Shown: piece after piece, positions 57,969 through 64,000 of the stretch
How the letters are laid out: every line of letters starts with the position of its first letter
Numbering within the stretch: the stretch's first letter is position 1
Assembly: GCF_014700075.1 (NCBI RefSeq)
Contig: NZ_JACXBU010000007.1
Coordinates: 310,001-374,000, forward strand
Direction: 5' to 3'
Source: Pseudomonas sp. JM0905a
GTDB lineage: Bacteria > Pseudomonadota > Gammaproteobacteria > Pseudomonadales > Pseudomonadaceae
DNA: 64,000 nt
Program-made: the position numbers and the translations under genes
The notes under the pieces: generated by a model
Databases searched by the model: none
What the model saw: only the letters and a program-made list of their open reading frames with translations
Told to the model about the DNA's origin: nothing

Positions 57969-58832
57969 ATGCAAGCCATTCGCAGCATTCTGGTGGTATT
58001 GGAGCCGGACCGGCCGGAAGGCCTTGCCCTCAAAAGGGCAAAACTGATCGCCGGGGTGACCCAGTCGCATCTGCACCTCCTGATCTGCGACCGCAAGGGC
58101 GACCATGCCGACTACCTCAGTGACCTGGCCGATTCGCTCAAGGCCGAAGGCTACAGCGTCACCACCCAGCAGGGCTGGCTGGACAATCTGCACCAGACCA
58201 TCATCGCCGCCCAGCAAGCCGAGGGCTGCGGCCTGGTGATCAAGCAGCACGTGCCGGACAACCCGCTCAAAAAGGCCATCCTCACCCCTGACGACTGGAA
58301 GCTCCTGCGTTACTGCCCGGGGCCGGTCCTGATGGTCAAGACCGACAAGCCGTGGAGCGGCGGCAACATCCTCGCCGCAGTGGACGTGGGCAATAGCGAC
58401 GGTGAGCACCGCACCCTGCACGCCACCATCGTCAGCCACGGTTACGAAATCGCCAGCCTCGCCCACGGCACCCTGCACGTCATCAGCGCCCACCCGTCGC
58501 CCATGCTTTCGGCGGCAGACCCGACCTTCCAGCTCAAGGAAACCATCGAAGCCCGCTATCGCGACGAATGCCGTGCCTTCCAGGCCGAATACGACGTAAG
58601 CGACGAACGGTTGCATATCGAAGAAGGTCCAGCCGACGTGCTGATTCCCTTTGTCGCCCACAAGCTGGAGGCAGCGGTCACCGTGATCGGCACCGTGGCG
58701 CGCTCCGGCCTGTCTGGCGCGCTGATCGGCAATACCGCTGAAGTGGTGCTGGACACCCTGGAAAGCGATGTACTGGTGCTCAAGCCCGAGGCGATCATCG
58801 CCCACCTCGAAGAACTGGTCGCCCAGCGCTGA
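57969..58832 (+). CDS. uspL: Tandem universal stress protein (UspE/UspL type)
   Basis: A 287-aa protein with two Usp domains (about 1-140 and 145-280). The second keeps the nucleotide-binding-like VIGTVARSGLSGALIGNTAE. In P. aeruginosa such tandem Usp proteins are induced by Anr during oxygen limitation and help survival, and an Anr box is present here. The upstream frame is open, but ATG 57969 behind GGGAGAGGA is clear. The symbol is given from synteny with the P. aeruginosa gene and is less certain than the family. Confidence 0.85.
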   Translation: MQAIRSILVVLEPDRPEGLALKRAKLIAGVTQSHLHLLICDRKGDHADYLSDLADSLKAEGYSVTTQQGWLDNLHQTIIAAQQAEGCGLVIKQHVPDNPLKKAILTPDDWKLLRYCPGPVLMVKTDKPWSGGNILAAVDVGNSDGEHRTLHATIVSHGYEIASLAHGTLHVISAHPSPMLSAADPTFQLKETIEARYRDECRAFQAEYDVSDERLHIEEGPADVLIPFVAHKLEAAVTVIGTVARSGLSGALIGNTAEVVLDTLESDVLVLKPEAIIAHLEELVAQR

Positions 58833-58842
58833 TCGCAATGAA

Positions 58843-58868
58843 GAAAGCCGCCTGATGGCGGCTTTTTC
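58843..58868. terminator. Terminator after the universal stress gene
   Basis: AAAGCCGCC, a 4-nt loop and GGCGGCTTTTT. It lies between convergent genes. Confidence 0.88.
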
Positions 58869-58874
58869 ATGCGA

Positions 58875-59351
58875 TCAAACCCGACTCTCGACGCCGTCAC
58901 GGAGGAAGCGCGGCGCAATGTAGCGCTCGTAGTGGGCTTCGGACAGCAGGAAGAATTCCCGATCAATGGCTTCCCGCAGATCCGGCAGTGCCCAGTCGCG
59001 GAATTCAGGGAGCAGCGAGATGCCATAGGCGTCAAGGCGATTGATCATGCGCGAACCCCGCGCGATCAACTGGTAAGCCCAGCAGTAGTGGGACTGTTCG
59101 GGCACAAAGCGCACCTGCCGATGCTCGAGCTGCTGGCGCAGGCGCTGCGGGTCGAACACTTCCAGCTTGGCCGCCATCACCTGCACCAGAAGGATTTCCA
59201 GGCGCCGCCACACCGCACGCTTCTCCTCCTCGTTGTAGAGGTTCCAGTTCACCACTTCATGGTGAAAGCGCTTGCAGCCGCGGCACACATGATCCCCATA
59301 AACAGTGGAACAGAGGCCGACGCAAGGCGTCTTGATGCGCTGGTTGGACAT
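58875..59351 (-). CDS. DUF1289 protein
   Basis: A 158-aa protein with the DUF1289 cysteine motif near its N-terminus (PCVGLCSTVYGDHVCRGCKR; four cysteines, possibly binding zinc or iron). The rest is helical with several tryptophans. Function unknown. It is divergent from acnB and convergent with the universal stress gene. Confidence 0.85.
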   Translation of the reverse strand: MSNQRIKTPCVGLCSTVYGDHVCRGCKRFHHEVVNWNLYNEEEKRAVWRRLEILLVQVMAAKLEVFDPQRLRQQLEHRQVRFVPEQSHYCWAYQLIARGSRMINRLDAYGISLLPEFRDWALPDLREAIDREFFLLSEAHYERYIAPRFLRDGVESRV

Positions 59352-59440
59352 GGCGGAAGCGGATTCGACAGGTGAAACGGGCCGGCCATCTTAGCCCTTT
59401 GTCTAGTCAGGGTCACCCTCGGGGAAATAGGGATTTCGTC

Positions 59441-59493
59441 TTAACTTTGTCGAGCCTTTCCTTTAGAATCGGCGCGCCATTTAAGGCGCCGAT
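59441..59493 (+). promoter_or_regulatory. acnB promoter with inverted repeat at the start site
   Basis: TTAACT (59441-59446) and TAGAAT (59464-59469) are exactly 17 bp apart, giving a start near 59476. ATCGGCGC (59468-59475) and GCGCCGAT (59486-59493) form a perfect inverted repeat around that start, fit for an operator or a 5'-end hairpin. Confidence 0.6.
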
Positions 59494-59501
59494 ATCCGTT
59501 G

Positions 59502-59633
59502 GAAGCTGTTTTCAAAGCGTCACGAGCACAGTTCATCCGGCAGGAAATAATGGCGCCGGTCATCCCGCCCGGGATGCCCGCCGCCAGCCCTCATCAGGCC
59601 TTCCTTCCGGCGTAAAACTTTGAAAACAGCTTC
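59502..59633 (+). promoter_or_regulatory. Long-range stem of the acnB leader
   Basis: GAAGCTGTTTTCAAAG (59502-59517) is the exact reverse complement of 59618-59633. The 100-nt loop contains a small reading frame. The 3' arm (ACAGCTT, 59626-59632) can instead pair with AAGCTGT at 59673-59679, so two alternative folds exist. A perfect hairpin GCCCTGG-ACGATT-CCAGGGC (59714-59733) precedes the acnB ribosome site GAGGG. The rest of this 400-bp gap holds no other gene. Confidence 0.6.
59550..59615 (+). CDS. Possible 21-aa leader peptide in the acnB leader
   Basis: A small frame begins with ATG 59550 behind AGGA (4-nt spacing) and stops at TAA 59613-59615. The peptide begins MAPVIPPGMPAAS and ends QAFLPA, with six prolines including a PPG triplet of the kind that slows ribosomes. 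The stop lies 2 nt before the 3' arm of the leader stem. Translation here would alter the fold. Real translation is unproven, and GC-rich DNA makes proline codons common by chance. Confidence 0.35.
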   Translation: MAPVIPPGMPAASPHQAFLPA

Positions 59634-59752
59634 TCGATGGAGGCCGCCGAAACCTTGGCCAGACAGCCCAAAAAGCTGTGCGGCGCATGCGTTCGGCGGA
59701 TTCCTGGATGAGCGCCCTGGACGATTCCAGGGCCACTGATGAGGGTAAAACT

Positions 59753-62362
59753 GTGCTTGAAGCCTATCGCAAACACGTAGAAGAGCGTGCCGCCCAAGGG
59801 GTCGTACCCCAGCCGCTGAACGCCGAACAAACTGCAGGCCTGGTTGAGCTGCTGAAGAATCCCCCGGCCGGCGAAGAGGCTTTCCTCCTCGACCTGATCA
59901 CCAATCGTGTTCCGCCGGGTGTCGATGAAGCTGCCTACGTCAAAGCAGGTTTCCTCTCCGCTATCGCCAAGGGCGAAGCCACTTCCCCGCTGATCGACAA
60001 GGCTCGTGCCACCGAACTGCTGGGCACCATGCAGGGCGGCTACAACATCGCCACCCTGGTCGAGCTGCTGGACGATGCCGAACTGGCCACCGTCGCTGCC
60101 GAGCAACTGAAGCACACCCTGCTGATGTTCGACGCCTTCCACGACGTCGCCGATCGCGCCAAGAAGGGCAACGCTGCCGCCCAAGCCGTGCTGAAGTCCT
60201 GGGCCGAAGGCGAGTGGTTCGTCAACAAGCCGGCCGTCGCCGAAAAAATCACCCTGACCGTGTTCAAGGTGCCTGGCGAAACCAACACCGACGACCTGTC
60301 CCCCGCTCCGGACGCCTGGTCTCGCCCTGACATTCCGCTGCACGCCCTGGCCATGCTGAAAATGGCCCGCGACGGCATCGAGCCGATCCAGCCGGGTTCC
60401 GTTGGCCCGCTGACCCAGATCGAAGCCGTGAAGGCCAAGGGCTTCCCGGTTGCCTACGTCGGCGACGTGGTCGGTACCGGTTCCTCCCGTAAATCCGCCA
60501 CCAACTCCGTGCTGTGGTTCTTCGGCGACGACATCCCGTTCGTACCGAACAAGCGCGGCGGCGGCTTCTGCTTCGGCACCAAGATCGCCCCGATCTTCTA
60601 CAACACCATGGAAGACGCCGGCGCCCTGCCGATCGAATTCGACTGCACCAACCTGGCCATGGGCGACGTCATCGACGTATACCCCTATGAAGGCAAGGTC
60701 GTTCGCCACGACAGCGGCGAAGTAGTCACCACCTTCGAACTGAAGACCCCGGTCCTGCTGGACGAAGTCCGCGCTGGCGGCCGTATCCCGCTGATCATCG
60801 GTCGCGGTCTGACCGAGAAGGCCCGTGCCGAGCTGGGTCTGGGCGCTTCCGACCTGTTCAAGAAGCCGGAATCCCCGGCCGACAGCGGCAAAGGCTTCAC
60901 CCTGGCCCAGAAGATGGTTGGCCGTGCCTGCGGTCTGGCCGAAGGCCAAGGCGTCCGTCCGGGCACCTACTGCGAGCCGAAGATGACCACCGTCGGTTCC
61001 CAGGACACCACAGGCCCGATGACCCGCGACGAGCTGAAAGACCTCGCCTGCCTCGGCTTCTCCGCCGACCTGGTGATGCAGTCCTTCTGCCACACCGCTG
61101 CCTATCCGAAGCCCATCGACGTCAACACCCACCACACCCTGCCGGACTTCATCAAGACCCGCGGCGGCGTGTCCCTGCGTCCTGGCGACGGCATCATCCA
61201 CAGCTGGCTGAACCGCATGCTGCTGCCTGACACCGTCGGCACCGGTGGCGACTCCCACACCCGCTTCCCGATCGGCATCTCCTTCCCGGCCGGTTCCGGC
61301 CTGGTCGCCTTCGCTGCCGCCACCGGTGTAATGCCGCTGGACATGCCGGAATCCGTTCTGGTGCGCTTCAAGGGCAAGATGCAGCCCGGTATCACCCTGC
61401 GTGACCTGGTGCATGCGATCCCCTACTACGCCATCCAGGCCGGCCTGCTGACCGTCGAGAAGAAAGGCAAGAAGAACATCTTCTCCGGCCGCATCCTCGA
61501 GATCGAAGGCCTGAACGACCTGACTGTCGAGCAAGCCTTCGAGCTGTCCGACGCCTCGGCCGAGCGTTCCGCTGCTGGTTGCACCATCAAGCTGCCGGAA
61601 GACGCCATCGCCGAATACCTGAAGTCCAACATCACCCTGCTGCGCTGGATGATCGGTGAAGGCTACGGCGACGCCCGTACCCTGGAGCGCCGCGCGAAAG
61701 CAATGGAAGCCTGGCTGGCCAACCCGCAACTGCTGGAAGCCGACAAGGACGCCGAGTACGCCGCCGTCATCGAAATCGATCTGGCCGACGTGAAAGAGCC
61801 TGTACTCTGCGCGCCGAACGACCCGGACGATGCCCGCCTGCTGTCCACCGTGGCCGGCGACAAGATCGACGAAGTGTTCATCGGTTCCTGCATGACCAAC
61901 ATCGGTCACTTCCGCGCTGCCGGTAAGCTGCTGGACAAGGTCAAGGGCGGTATCCCGACCCGTCTGTGGCTGGCTCCGCCGACCAAGATGGACCAGCACC
62001 AGCTGACCGAGGAAGGCTACTACGGCATCTACGGCAAGGCCGGCGCCCGCATGGAAATGCCCGGTTGCTCCCTGTGCATGGGCAACCAGGCCCGCGTGCA
62101 GACCGGTGCCACCGTGGTCTCCACCTCCACCCGTAACTTCCCGAACCGCCTGGGCGACGCCACCAACGTCTACCTGGCCTCCGCCGAACTGGCGGCCGTT
62201 GCCTCCATCCTGGGCAAACTGCCGACCGTCGAGGAGTACATGGAATACGCGAAGAACATCGACAGCATGGCTGCCGATATCTATCGCTACCTGTCCTTCG
62301 ACCAGATCGCCGAGTACAAGGAAGCCGCTGCAAACGCCAAGATCCCGGTGGTCCAGGCCTAA
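59753..62362 (+). CDS. acnB: Aconitase B
   Basis: Interconverts citrate and isocitrate in the TCA cycle. The 869-aa protein has the AcnB domain order (HEAT-like, swivel, then 1-2-3). The 4Fe-4S ligands are C713 (SCMTNIGHF), C772 and C775 (GCSLCMGNQ). The frame is open 25 codons upstream, but GTG 59753 behind GAGGG matches the family N-terminus ([13 protein letters not shown]). The long structured leader is unusual and may give post-transcriptional control. PrrF-type small RNAs repress aconitase genes in pseudomonads under iron limitation. Confidence 0.97.
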   Translation: MLEAYRKHVEERAAQGVVPQPLNAEQTAGLVELLKNPPAGEEAFLLDLITNRVPPGVDEAAYVKAGFLSAIAKGEATSPLIDKARATELLGTMQGGYNIATLVELLDDAELATVAAEQLKHTLLMFDAFHDVADRAKKGNAAAQAVLKSWAEGEWFVNKPAVAEKITLTVFKVPGETNTDDLSPAPDAWSRPDIPLHALAMLKMARDGIEPIQPGSVGPLTQIEAVKAKGFPVAYVGDVVGTGSSRKSATNSVLWFFGDDIPFVPNKRGGGFCFGTKIAPIFYNTMEDAGALPIEFDCTNLAMGDVIDVYPYEGKVVRHDSGEVVTTFELKTPVLLDEVRAGGRIPLIIGRGLTEKARAELGLGASDLFKKPESPADSGKGFTLAQKMVGRACGLAEGQGVRPGTYCEPKMTTVGSQDTTGPMTRDELKDLACLGFSADLVMQSFCHTAAYPKPIDVNTHHTLPDFIKTRGGVSLRPGDGIIHSWLNRMLLPDTVGTGGDSHTRFPIGISFPAGSGLVAFAAATGVMPLDMPESVLVRFKGKMQPGITLRDLVHAIPYYAIQAGLLTVEKKGKKNIFSGRILEIEGLNDLTVEQAFELSDASAERSAAGCTIKLPEDAIAEYLKSNITLLRWMIGEGYGDARTLERRAKAMEAWLANPQLLEADKDAEYAAVIEIDLADVKEPVLCAPNDPDDARLLSTVAGDKIDEVFIGSCMTNIGHFRAAGKLLDKVKGGIPTRLWLAPPTKMDQHQLTEEGYYGIYGKAGARMEMPGCSLCMGNQARVQTGATVVSTSTRNFPNRLGDATNVYLASAELAAVASILGKLPTVEEYMEYAKNIDSMAADIYRYLSFDQIAEYKEAAANAKIPVVQA

Positions 62363-62387
62363 GGCCCCATCGGTAGCTCGGTAATGA

Positions 62388-62416
62388 GAAAGCCCCGCCT
62401 CGTGCGGGGCTTTTTC
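62388..62416 (+). terminator. Terminator of acnB
   Basis: AAAGCCCCGC, a 5-nt loop, GCGGGGC and five T residues. Confidence 0.92.
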
Positions 62417-62529
62417 TTTTCTGCAAGCTGCATCACAGGCCTTTCCGCATTCCCATCGAACCGACTTGCAGCCCCCCCTTCAGCAGCTATGTTGCAGATA
62501 TGAACTCCACAACAGGGGGGGAGGCCTCC

Positions 62530-62739
62530 ATGAAAACCTGGTTCCTGATCCTCATTTGCACCCTTGGCCTGGCAGGCTGCTCCAGCGAGTACCTGATCGC
62601 CACGACCGACGGCCAGCTCATCGCCACCGACGAGAAACCCGAACTGGATAGAGACACCGGCATGCTCGAATTCGAGGACCATGAAGGCCGGACCCAGCAA
62701 ATTCCGCAAAACCAGGTGAAGCAGATCATCGAACGTTGA
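62530..62739 (+). CDS. YgdI/YgdR-family small lipoprotein
   Basis: A 69-aa protein with a lipoprotein signal (MKTWFLILICTLGLAGC, C17) and a small SH3-like beta domain containing YLIATTDGQLIATDEKP, typical of the YgdI/YgdR family. The strong ribosome site GGGGGAGG makes ATG 62530 the start; an ATG ten codons upstream would spoil the signal. Function is unknown. Confidence 0.88.
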   Translation: MKTWFLILICTLGLAGCSSEYLIATTDGQLIATDEKPELDRDTGMLEFEDHEGRTQQIPQNQVKQIIER

Positions 62740-62762
62740 GGTAGCTCCGACCTCCGAATCCT

Positions 62763-62786
62763 GCCCCGCCATAGCGGGGCTTTTTT
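62763..62786 (+). terminator. Terminator after the small lipoprotein gene
   Basis: GCCCCGC, a 4-nt loop, GCGGGGC and six T residues. It insulates the nasS promoter, which begins 8 bp later. Confidence 0.9.
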
Positions 62787-62793
62787 GCGTCAC

Positions 62794-62809
62794 TGGCATA
62801 TCGCTTGCT
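62794..62809 (+). promoter_or_regulatory. Sigma-54 promoter of nasS
   Basis: TGGCATATCGCTTGCT matches the -24/-12 pattern: GG (62795-62796) and GC (62807-62808) are separated by exactly 10 bp. The start should be near 62820. Nitrogen-assimilation genes are usual sigma-54/NtrC targets. Confidence 0.75.
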
Positions 62810-62829
62810 TCACCAGCAGCAACGAGGTG

Positions 62830-62867
62830 CGCTCCAACGGAGGAGCGGACTGATGACAATGGCGTCG
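62830..62867 (+). promoter_or_regulatory. Candidate ANTAR (NasT) RNA target: two hexaloop hairpins
   Basis: Hairpin 1, CGCTCC-AACGGA-GGAGCG (62830-62847), has a 6-bp stem and a hexaloop with A at position 1 and G at position 4, the ANTAR signature. Hairpin 2, TGAC-AATGGC-GTCG (62854-62867), has a hexaloop with the same A1 and G4 but a short stem with a G-U closing pair. A 6-nt linker joins them. Confidence 0.6.
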
Positions 62868-62897
62868 ATTCCGGCCACCCCGGATCGACGCCATTTT
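62858..62897 (+). terminator. Leader terminator (attenuator) of nasS
   Basis: AATGGCGTCGAT plus CCGG (one bulged T) pairs with CCGGATCGACGCCATT across a 5-nt loop and runs into TTTT. Its 5' arm is the same RNA used by hexaloop hairpin 2, so the two cannot form together. It lies 20 bp before the nasS ATG. Confidence 0.7.
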
Positions 62898-62917
62898 GCT
62901 GATAGGTGGCTATCGAC

Positions 62918-64000
62918 ATGACGGACAAGCAGAACACCACGCGCCCGGACAACGTGGCCTGGGTCGCCGGCAGCGACGCACCGGAGAAGTGCGTGCTCAA
63001 CCTGGGCTTCATGCCCCTGACCGACTCGGCCTCGCTGATAGTCGCCGCCACCCAGGGCTTCGCACAGCCATACGGCCTGACCCTGGAGCTGCAGCGCCAA
63101 TCGTCCTGGGCCACCCTGCGCGACAAACTGCTCTCCGGCGAACTGGATGCCACGCAGGCGCTCTATGGGCAGGTCTATGGCATTGAGCTGGGCATCGGTG
63201 GCCCCGACGCCGAGATGGCCATCCTCATGGGGCTCTGCCAGAACGGCCAGGCCATCAACCTGTCCGAACCACTCAAGCGCATCGGCGTGACCAGTTCCGA
63301 GGCACTGGCCAATCATGTGCACCAGGGCGGTGCGCGCCTGACCTTCGCCCAGACCTTCCCCACCGGCACCCACGCCATGTGGCTGAACTACTGGCTGGCG
63401 GCCCAGGGCATCCACCCACTGCGAGACGTGGACACAGTCGTGGTCCCGCCCTCGCAAATGGTCGCCCACCTCAAGGCAGCACGTATCGACGGTTTCTGCG
63501 CCGGCGGCCCCTGGGGTGCTCTGGCGGTCGACCAGGGCCAGGGCTTCACCCTGGCAACCAGCCAGATGATCTGGCCCGATCACCCGGAGAAGGTCCTGGC
63601 CGTCACACGCGAGTTCGCCGAGCAATACCCCAACACCGCCCGCGCATTGACTATGGCCGTCCTTGAAGCCAGCCGCTTCATCGATGCCAGCGAGGAAAAC
63701 CGCCGTAGCACGGCCCGGCTCATCAGCGGCAGCGATTACGTGGACGTGCCGCTATCAGCCGTGGAGCCGCGCTTCCTCGGCCACTATCAGGACGGCCTCG
63801 GCAATGCCTGGAAGGACCAGCACCCGCTGCGCTTCTTCGACGGCGGCCAGGTGAACATGCCCTTCCTCTCCGACGGCATCTGGTTCATGACCCAGTTCCG
63901 TCGCTGGGGTCTGCTGCGGGACGACCCGGACTACCTGGCCATCGCCCAACGCGTGCAGCGACTGGATATCTACCGCGACGCTGCACAATCGCTCGACATC
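62918..64000 (+). CDS. nasS: NasS nitrate/nitrite sensor (partial, runs off the window)
   Basis: The first 361 codons of a CmpA/NrtA-family binding protein; the 3' end is outside the window. It has no signal peptide (MTDKQNTTRPDNVAWVAGSD), which marks the cytosolic sensor NasS rather than a periplasmic NrtA. The NLGFMPLTDSASLIVAATQG opening, the GGPDAEMAILMGL segment and the FPTGTHAMWLNYWL region are family features. NasS binds nitrate or nitrite and releases the ANTAR antiterminator NasT, usually encoded next. The ribosome site is AGGTGG. Confidence 0.85.
   Translation, partial: MTDKQNTTRPDNVAWVAGSDAPEKCVLNLGFMPLTDSASLIVAATQGFAQPYGLTLELQRQSSWATLRDKLLSGELDATQALYGQVYGIELGIGGPDAEMAILMGLCQNGQAINLSEPLKRIGVTSSEALANHVHQGGARLTFAQTFPTGTHAMWLNYWLAAQGIHPLRDVDTVVVPPSQMVAHLKAARIDGFCAGGPWGALAVDQGQGFTLATSQMIWPDHPEKVLAVTREFAEQYPNTARALTMAVLEASRFIDASEENRRSTARLISGSDYVDVPLSAVEPRFLGHYQDGLGNAWKDQHPLRFFDGGQVNMPFLSDGIWFMTQFRRWGLLRDDPDYLAIAQRVQRLDIYRDAAQSLDI

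Noticed and set aside
59637-59711. 24-codon frame in the acnB leader after the long stem
   Set aside because: It has no ribosome site, and the frame at 59550 is better supported. It is kept only as a weak possibility.

Overview
The window is 64 kb of a high-GC Pseudomonas chromosome. The evidence is the gene content (fimL, ldcA/ldcB, two-substrate-protein npp transporter, Anr-type universal stress gene, 552-aa CysI, acnB next to nasS) and a gene order that, as I remember it, follows the metH-to-nasS segment of P. aeruginosa almost gene for gene. I see no insertion sequence, prophage, integron or CRISPR array. Coding is dense, most genes start with ATG or GTG behind a recognisable ribosome site, and strong hairpin terminators close most transcription units.

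Layout. 1-10.1 kb: methionine synthase with a MetR box, small envelope proteins, an RlmN-like radical SAM paralogue, a periplasmic sugar-type binding protein, then cysI and its DUF934 partner (sulfite reduction). 10.2-16.6 kb: a TetR regulator divergent from a hotdog-fold protein over a double palindrome, sohB, and a run of acyl-CoA-type genes (histidine phosphatase, SCP2, phosphotransferase, SDR). 16.7-28 kb: TSUP exporter, fimL-nudC operon with an ECH1-like isomerase, nhaB, lysine decarboxylase and antiporter, methyltransferase-rnhA-dnaQ. 28-40.7 kb: gloB, mltD, an HDOD protein, the nppA1A2BCD importer and fabI. 40.9-50.1 kb: a proteostasis block (ppiD, hupB, lon, clpX, clpP, tig) and a tRNA cluster Arg-His-Leu-His. 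50.4-59.4 kb: folD, glnS-cysS, ppiB-lpxH, an SPFH protein, miaE, a universal stress gene and a DUF1289 protein. 59.4-64 kb: acnB, a YgdR-type lipoprotein and the 5' part of nasS.

The genes are core metabolism, and the most interesting material is in non-coding DNA. (1) The nasS leader carries a sigma-54 promoter with exact GG-N10-GC spacing, a hairpin with an ANTAR-type hexaloop, a second weaker hexaloop hairpin, and a terminator hairpin overlapping the second one: the layout of a NasT antitermination switch in front of nasS itself. (2) The roughly 280-nt acnB leader has a perfect 16-bp long-range stem enclosing a 21-codon proline-rich reading frame (with a PPG motif) that stops just before the 3' arm, plus an alternative pairing for that arm. 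(3) Between hupB and ppiD lies a 62-nt tRNA-like structure (7-bp acceptor-like stem, T-arm-like loop, one long arm, no CCA), followed by a terminator. All three are read from base complementarity and are untested.
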